From an uncultured bacterium (GTDB taxonomy: Bacteria; Actinomycetota; Actinomycetes; S36-B12): DNA of 10,567 bases. Positions 7,038 to 10,567 of the stretch are shown piece after piece. The stretch lies in contig CAIVQM010000533.1 of NCBI GenBank assembly GCA_903908025.1, positions 1 to 10,567 on the forward strand, in the 5' to 3' direction. A model generated the notes under the pieces. It had not been told where the DNA came from, searched no databases, and saw only the letters and a program-made list of their open reading frames with translations. Each line of letters starts with the position of its first letter. The first letter of the stretch is position 1. The position numbers and the translations under genes were made by a program.

Positions 7038-7181
7038 ACCAAAGACCGCTGGTCGCTGGCCGCAGGAGACTGCAGCCGGTCGAAGGCTCCGCGAAAAGCG
7101 GGCGGCCCGCGCAGGTGAAGCGAGTTCGTCAGGTGCGCGGTTCCGCGCTCCATGACCTGCCCCGTGCGCCTGCGCCGGGGC
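7038..7181 (+). ncRNA. L10 leader (ribosomal protein autoregulatory element)
   Basis: The roughly 180-base untranslated region before rplJ carries features I associate with the L10 leader family: ACCAAAGACCGCTGGTC at 7038-7054, reminiscent of the L10-binding region of 23S rRNA, then a hairpin CTGGC-GCAG-GAGA-CTGC-GCCGG (7056-7060 with 7075-7079, 7062-7065 with 7070-7073) capped by a GNRA-type loop. GACCG (7044-7048) can alternatively pair with CGGTC (7077-7081). Downstream, CAGGT (7130-7134) can pair with ACCTG (7155-7159), enclosing a GCGCGG/CCGCGC hairpin (7135-7148). In known cases the L10-L12 complex binds the leader and lowers expression of its own operon. Boundaries are approximate and the fold is hand-drawn. 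Confidence 0.72.
7159..7181 (+). terminator. Attenuator-like hairpin at the end of the L10 leader
   Basis: GCCCCG (7159-7164) pairs with CGGGGC (7176-7181), and GCG (7166-7168) with CGC (7173-7175), around a CCTG loop with one bulged T. The loosely T-containing GTTCTGCATTC follows. Base 7159 is also the end of the ACCTG arm that pairs with 7130-7134, so the two helices abut or compete slightly. This arrangement fits termination control within the leader. Confidence 0.5.
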
Positions 7182-7216
7182 GTTCTGCATTCGTGGGGCG
7201 ACATGAAAGGAGCCCC

Positions 7217-7927
7217 ATGGCACGGCCGAACAAGGCGAATTCCGTCGCCGAGCTCGCCGACCACTTCCGCGAATCCAATGCGGCAGTGCTCACCGAGTAC
7301 CGGGGTCTGACCGTCGCGCAGCTCAAGACGCTGCGTCGCACGCTCGGATCCACGGTCACCTACGCGGTCGTCAAGAACACCTTGACCAAGATCGCTGCCA
7401 AGGAAGCCGGCGTGACCGGTGTCGACGACCTGCTGGCCGGACCGAGCGCTATCGCGTTCGTCAAGGGCGATGCAGTCGACGCAGCCAAGGCAATCCGCAA
7501 CTTCGCCAAGGAGAACCCCGCCCTGGTGATCAAGGGCGGCCTGATGGATGGCAAGGCGCTCAGTGCGTCCGATATCCACAAGCTCGCTGACCTGGAGTCC
7601 CGCGAGGTTCTCCTGTCCAAGCTCGCCGGTGCCATGAAGGCGAAGCAGACGCAGGCAGCCGCCCTGTTCGCTGCTCCGCTCTCCAAGACCGCGCGCGCCC
7701 TGGGCGCACTGCAGGCCAAGCTCGAAGCGGACCCGGCCAACGCCGCGGCACCGCAGGCCCCTGCTGCTGCCGAGGAGGCTCCCGTCGAGGCTGCTGCCGA
7801 GACCGAGGCTCCCGAGGCGACCGACGTCGAGGCACCCGCCGAGACCGTTACCGAAGAAACCGCCGACGAGACCGCTGCCGAGGCACCCGCCGAAGCCGCT
7901 GCCTCTGAGGAAACCCCCGAGGGCTAA
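7217..7927 (+). CDS. rplJ: Large ribosomal subunit protein L10 (uL10)
   Basis: L10 forms the base of the ribosomal stalk: it binds 23S rRNA near L11 and carries the L7/L12 dimers. Seen: MARPNKANSVAELADHFRES and the hallmark LTEYRGLTVAQLKTLRRTL near the N-terminus, then VKNTLTKIAAKE and GPSAIAFV, and the L12-binding helix region around 150-172 (LSKTARALGALQAKLE). ATG 7217 is preceded by AAAGGAG with a 4-base spacer; a longer frame from 7115 would read through the leader and is not credible. The protein has 236 residues, while L10 is usually about 165-180. The excess is a tail from about 171 onward made of Ala, Glu, Pro and Thr, with about 16 Glu, 2 Asp and no Lys or Arg. Its role is unknown; it is probably disordered and flexible. 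Confidence 0.97.
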   Translation: MARPNKANSVAELADHFRESNAAVLTEYRGLTVAQLKTLRRTLGSTVTYAVVKNTLTKIAAKEAGVTGVDDLLAGPSAIAFVKGDAVDAAKAIRNFAKENPALVIKGGLMDGKALSASDIHKLADLESREVLLSKLAGAMKAKQTQAAALFAAPLSKTARALGALQAKLEADPANAAAPQAPAAAEEAPVEAAAETEAPEATDVEAPAETVTEETADETAAEAPAEAAASEETPEG

Positions 7928-7935
7928 GTGCCCAC

Positions 7936-7950
7936 CCGGCCCTCGGCCGG
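7936..7950 (+). other. Small hairpin in the rplJ-rplL gap
   Basis: CCGGCC (7936-7941) pairs with GGCCGG (7945-7950) around a CTC loop, 8 bases after the rplJ stop. ATTT follows, so a weak attenuator or an mRNA processing or stability element is possible. L12 is needed in several copies per L10, so a control point here would make sense, but that is inference. Confidence 0.45.
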
Positions 7951-7972
7951 ATTTACCTGAAAGGACGCCACC

Positions 7973-8356
7973 ATGGCGAAGTTGAGCACCGATGAGCTTC
8001 TCGACGCGTTCAAGGAAATGACGCTGCTCGAGCTCTCTGAATTCGTGAAGCAGTTCGAAGACACGTTCGATGTCACCGCAGCAGCCCCCGTGGCCGTTGC
8101 AGCCGCTGCCCCCGCCGGTGGCGGTGGCGAGGCCGCTGCCGAGCAGGACGAGTTCGATGTCGTCCTCGAGTCGGCCGGCGAAAACAAGATCCCGGTCATC
8201 AAGGAGGTGCGCGCTCTCACCAACCTGGGCCTGAAGGAGGCCAAGGATCTGGTCGAGGCCGCTCCGAAGGCTGTCCTGGAGAAGGTCAACAAGGAGACCG
8301 CAGAGAAGGCCAAGGAGACCCTCGAGGCCGCCGGCGCCAAGGTCACCCTCAAGTAG
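7973..8356 (+). CDS. rplL: Large ribosomal subunit protein L7/L12 (bL12)
   Basis: Stalk protein that recruits and stimulates translational GTPases, bound as dimers to L10. The 127-residue product has the normal three parts: an N-terminal dimerisation and L10-binding domain (about 1-33, LSTDELLDAFKEMTLLELSE), a flexible Ala/Gly/Pro hinge (about 36-55), and the globular factor-binding domain from about 56, with KIPVIKEVRALTNLGLKEAK, DLVEAAPK and a VTLK end. GAAAGGA lies 7 bases before ATG 7973. It follows rplJ by 45 bases and shares its transcript. Length is standard and no expected element is missing. Confidence 0.98.
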   Translation: MAKLSTDELLDAFKEMTLLELSEFVKQFEDTFDVTAAAPVAVAAAAPAGGGGEAAAEQDEFDVVLESAGENKIPVIKEVRALTNLGLKEAKDLVEAAPKAVLEKVNKETAEKAKETLEAAGAKVTLK

Positions 8357-8373
8357 TTCCTCGCACGTACGAC

Positions 8374-8403
8374 AAGGGGCGGTCCCGTGAGGGGCCGCCC
8401 CTT
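8374..8403 (+). terminator. Terminator-like hairpin after rplL
   Basis: AAGGGGCGGTCCC (8374-8386) pairs with GGGGCCGCCCCTT (8391-8403) around GTGA: 13 pairs including one G-U. It begins 17 bases after the rplL stop and is followed by CGTCTGTTT, a poor U-tract. Partial termination here would let ribosomal stalk proteins exceed RNA polymerase subunits, a known need in this gene cluster. Confidence 0.75.
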
Positions 8404-8511
8404 CGTCTGTTTCGGCAGCCAGTTCCCTAAACCCAGGGTTACGTGTTGGTTACAACGAGTTAGAAAAGCCCCGTGGTGCTTGACGTTTCGCCATTCTCGC
8501 GTCACGATCCT

Positions 8512-8540
8512 CCTGCGCACGATTTCGATCGTGCGGCAGG
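8512..8540 (+). other. Stem-loop with TTCG loop in the rplL-rpoB interval
   Basis: CCTGC (8512-8516) and GCACGAT (8517-8523) pair with ATCGTGC (8528-8534) and GCAGG (8536-8540), giving 12 pairs with a single bulged G8535 and a TTCG loop. It has no T-run after it, so a processing site or structural element of a read-through rplL-rpoB message is more likely than a terminator. I do not recognise it. Confidence 0.6.
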
Positions 8541-8653
8541 TCCCCAGGCTCCGGCCCGCTCGACGAGGACCCGCCCGAGGTGCCCGGCACAGCTTCGCTG
8601 TCGCCGCCGAGGCGCTCGGACCGGGTCGAGGGATGAGCGACCGCCGACCGGGG

Positions 8654-8683
8654 TTGGACAGCGGTGTGCCCTTCGGGTAGGCT
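8654..8683 (+). promoter_or_regulatory. Candidate rpoB promoter
   Basis: TTGGAC at 8654-8659 and TAGGCT at 8678-8683 with an 18-base spacer. This is the best promoter match in the window. Transcription would begin near 8690, leaving an untranslated leader of roughly 120 bases before TTG 8812. Confidence 0.6.
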
Positions 8684-8797
8684 GCTGCTTTGCGCTGCCC
8701 TCCATTCACCTCGTCCTGGTCGGTCATTCGTTTCGGCGATTTGACAGTTCAGGCTTCCGAGCCGTGGGCGCAGCAAGCCAGTAACGCACCGAACCGT

Positions 8798-8804
8798 GGA
8801 AGGA
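8798..8804 (+). promoter_or_regulatory. Ribosome binding site fixing the TTG start of rpoB
   Basis: GGAAGGA lies 7 bases before TTG 8812. There is no ATG or GTG in frame near the start of the conserved region, and actinobacterial rpoB genes are known to use TTG at this place. Confidence 0.8.
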
Positions 8805-8811
8805 ACTGATC

Positions 8812-10567
8812 TTGGCCCCCTCGCGTTCCGACGTAACGCCCCTCTCTCCGGGACTGACCCGGGTCTCCTTCGCCAAGATTCGCGAGCCGCTTGCGGTCCC
8901 GGATCTGCTGGCGCTGCAGACGGCGAGCTTCGACTGGCTGCTGGGCGGTGAGGATTGGCGGGCGCGGGTTGCGGCCCAGATCGCCGCGGGCAACACCGAG
9001 ATCCCGCAGTCCTCGGGCCTGACGGAGATCTTCGAGGAGATCAGCCCGATCGAGGACTTCGCCGGATCGATGTCGCTGTCGTTCCGCGACCATCGCTTCG
9101 AGCCCCCGAAGTACACGGTCGACCAGTGCCGCGAGAAGGACTTCACCTACGCGGCTCCGCTGTTCGTGACGGCCGAGTTCATGAACAACGAGACCGGCGA
9201 GATCAAGTCGCAGACCGTGTTCATGGGCGACTTCCCCCTCATGACCAACAAGGGCACCTTCATCATCAACGGCACGGAGCGCGTCGTCGTGTCGCAGTTG
9301 GTGCGCTCGCCTGGCGTGTACTTCGAGCGCTCGGTCGACAAGGTCACCGACAAGGACGTCTACGTCGCGAAGATCATCCCGAGCCGCGGTGCGTGGCTCG
9401 AGTTCGAGATCGACAAGAAGGATCTCGTCGCCGTCCGCGTCGATCGCAAGCGCAAGCAGCCGGTGAGCGTGCTGCTCAAGGCCCTTGGCATGACGCGTGA
9501 GGAGATCGTCGAGCGCTTCGGCCAGTACGAGACCTTCATGGCCACTCTCGAGAAGGACAACATCGGCAGCCAGGAAGACGCGCTGCTCGACATCTACCGC
9601 AAGCTGCGTCCCGGCGAACCGCCGACCGTCGACAATGCGCGCAATCTCCTCGACAACTTCTACTTCAACCCGAAGCGTTACGACCTCGCGAAGGTCGGCC
9701 GCTACAAGGTCAACAAGAAGCTGAGCCTCGACCAGCCCCTCGAGCAGAGTGTGCTCACTCGCGAGGACATCGTCGCGACGGTGGAGTACCTCGTTCGCCT
9801 GCATGCCGGGCTCACGACGATGGACGGTCCACGTGGCGAGGTTGCCTGCGAGACCGACGACATCGACCACTTCGGCAACCGTCGCCTGCGCACGGTCGGC
9901 GAGCTGATCCAGAACCAGATCCGCACCGGCCTGTCCCGGATGGAGCGCGTCGTTCGCGAGCGCATGACCACCCAGGACGTCGAGGCGATCACGCCGCAGA
10001 CCCTGATCAACATCCGCCCCGTGGTGGCCTCGATCAAGGAGTTCTTCGGCACGTCGCAGCTGTCCCAGTTCATGGACCAGACGAACCCGCTGTCGGGTCT
10101 GACGCACAAGCGTCGCCTGTCAGCCCTCGGCCCCGGTGGCCTGTCCCGCGAGCGGGCCGGCTTCGAGGTCCGCGACGTGCATCCGTCCCACTACGGCCGC
10201 ATGTGCCCGATCGAGACTCCTGAAGGCCCGAACATCGGCCTGATCGGCTCGCTGGCGACGTATGCCCGCATCAACGCCTTCGGTTTCGTCGAGACGCCTT
10301 ACCGCAAGGCCGTCAAGGGTCGGGTCACCGACCAGGTCGACTACCTGACCGCCGACGAGGAGGACCTGCACGTCATCGCGCAGGCCAACACGCCGCTGGC
10401 GGCCAACGGCGCCATGACCGAGGACCGCGTCCTGTGCCGTCGCAAGGGCACCCAGAGCGGCGAGGTCGACTACGTGCTGCCGGCCGACGTCGACTACATG
10501 GACGTCTCACCGCGTCAGCTGTGGTCAGTGGCCACGGCGATGATCCCGTTCCTCGAGCACGACGACG
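8812..10567 (+). CDS. rpoB: DNA-directed RNA polymerase beta subunit (N-terminal part, cut by the window edge)
   Basis: Catalytic beta subunit of RNA polymerase. The frame from TTG 8812 is open for 585 codons and leaves the window. Seen: TRVSFAKIREPLAVPDLLAL near the N-terminus, the beta1 domain blocks (PLFVTAEFMNNETGEIKSQT, then VFMGDFPLMTNKGTFIINGT and ERVVVSQLVRSPGVYFE), the rifampicin region GTSQLSQFMDQTNPLS through LSALGPGG at about 413-442, and RMCPIETPEGPNIGLIGSL. The rifampicin contact positions look wild type: Asp422, His432 and Ser437 correspond to E. coli 516, 526 and 531. Thr424 replaces the Asn found at E. coli 518. The N-terminal extension before VSFAK is short. Roughly half of the protein is missing to the right, where rpoC would normally follow. 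Confidence 0.97.
   Translation, partial: MAPSRSDVTPLSPGLTRVSFAKIREPLAVPDLLALQTASFDWLLGGEDWRARVAAQIAAGNTEIPQSSGLTEIFEEISPIEDFAGSMSLSFRDHRFEPPKYTVDQCREKDFTYAAPLFVTAEFMNNETGEIKSQTVFMGDFPLMTNKGTFIINGTERVVVSQLVRSPGVYFERSVDKVTDKDVYVAKIIPSRGAWLEFEIDKKDLVAVRVDRKRKQPVSVLLKALGMTREEIVERFGQYETFMATLEKDNIGSQEDALLDIYRKLRPGEPPTVDNARNLLDNFYFNPKRYDLAKVGRYKVNKKLSLDQPLEQSVLTREDIVATVEYLVRLHAGLTTMDGPRGEVACETDDIDHFGNRRLRTVGELIQNQIRTGLSRMERVVRERMTTQDVEAITPQTLINIRPVVASIKEFFGTSQLSQFMDQTNPLSGLTHKRRLSALGPGGLSRERAGFEVRDVHPSHYGRMCPIETPEGPNIGLIGSLATYARINAFGFVETPYRKAVKGRVTDQVDYLTADEEDLHVIAQANTPLAANGAMTEDRVLCRRKGTQSGEVDYVLPADVDYMDVSPRQLWSVATAMIPFLEHDD

Larger units (their letters stand above)
8357..8811 (+). other. Non-coding interval between rplL and rpoB
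   Basis: These 455 bases hold no convincing gene. In order they contain a terminator-like hairpin (8374-8403), a less GC-rich stretch at about 8425-8470 with the direct repeat GGTTAC (8437-8442 and 8448-8453), a strong stem-loop (8512-8540), a candidate rpoB promoter (8654-8683), and a leader of about 120 bases with a small GGCT-TCCG-AGCC hairpin (8752-8763). The open frames here lack family signals and ribosome binding sites. The layout suggests rpoB is expressed both by partial read-through from rplL and from its own promoter. Confidence 0.7.

Noticed and set aside
7115..7216. N-terminal extension of L10 from an ATG at 7115
   Set aside because: It would translate the structured leader and precede the conserved MARPNKA start, which has its own AAAGGAG.
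8480..8508. TTGACG with CACGAT 17 bases later as a promoter
   Set aside because: The -10 box lacks the key TA...T pattern; too weak to list, though it lies just before the 8512-8540 stem-loop.
8387..8680. 97-codon plus-strand frame between rplL and rpoB
   Set aside because: It starts within the terminator loop, has no ribosome binding site and no recognisable sequence; it covers the structured non-coding interval.
8741..8770. Perfect TTGACA as -35 box near rpoB
   Set aside because: No TANNNT sequence lies 16-19 bases downstream; the TTGGAC/TAGGCT pair at 8654-8683 is better.
8749..10107. 452-codon minus-strand frame opposite rpoB
   Set aside because: Antisense to unmistakable RpoB motifs; composition is typical of a reversed high-GC gene.
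1..10567. Mobile elements, tRNA genes, CRISPR arrays, phage genes
   Set aside because: I looked for transposase motifs, cloverleaf-like segments, regularly spaced short repeats and att-like duplications and saw none; the only regular repeat is the coding one in livM.

Overview
The window looks like chromosomal DNA of a high-GC Gram-positive bacterium (Actinomycetota). The GC content is high throughout and the third codon positions are G/C-rich. rpoB begins with a TTG codon, RpoB closely resembles actinobacterial RpoB in its rifampicin region, and the candidate promoters have TANNNT -10 boxes. I cannot name a genus. All genes I can support lie on the + strand.

Left part (1-6983): a complete branched-chain amino acid type (HAAT/Liv) ABC importer in the order livG, livF, livH, livM, with overlaps or gaps of 15 bases or less. 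A 137-base gap with its own candidate promoter and stem-loop follows. Then come a secreted LivK-like solute-binding protein and a large secreted alpha/beta-hydrolase, 12 bases apart. A perfect 17-bp hairpin closes this block. The likely logic is that the hydrolase works outside the membrane, the binding protein captures a small molecule (possibly a product of that hydrolysis), LivH/LivM form the channel and LivG/LivF hydrolyse ATP. The substrate is unknown; 'branched-chain amino acid' is only the family name.

Right part (6984-10567): core information-processing genes. A promoter and a structured L10-type autoregulatory leader with an attenuator-like hairpin precede rplJ (L10) and rplL (L7/L12). 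A terminator-like hairpin follows, then a 455-base non-coding interval with a second strong hairpin and a promoter, and then rpoB, which starts at TTG 8812 and runs off the right edge after 585 codons.

The most unusual points are: three tandem 22-residue repeats (66 bp each) in an extra hydrophilic loop of LivM; a solute-binding protein with a signal peptide but no lipobox cysteine; a degenerate ABC signature in LivG; a long acidic Ala/Glu tail on L10; and a strong stem-loop in the rplL-rpoB interval. I see no clear sign of a wholly new system; the best candidate for something undescribed is the repeat-bearing LivM together with its unanchored binding protein and secreted hydrolase.
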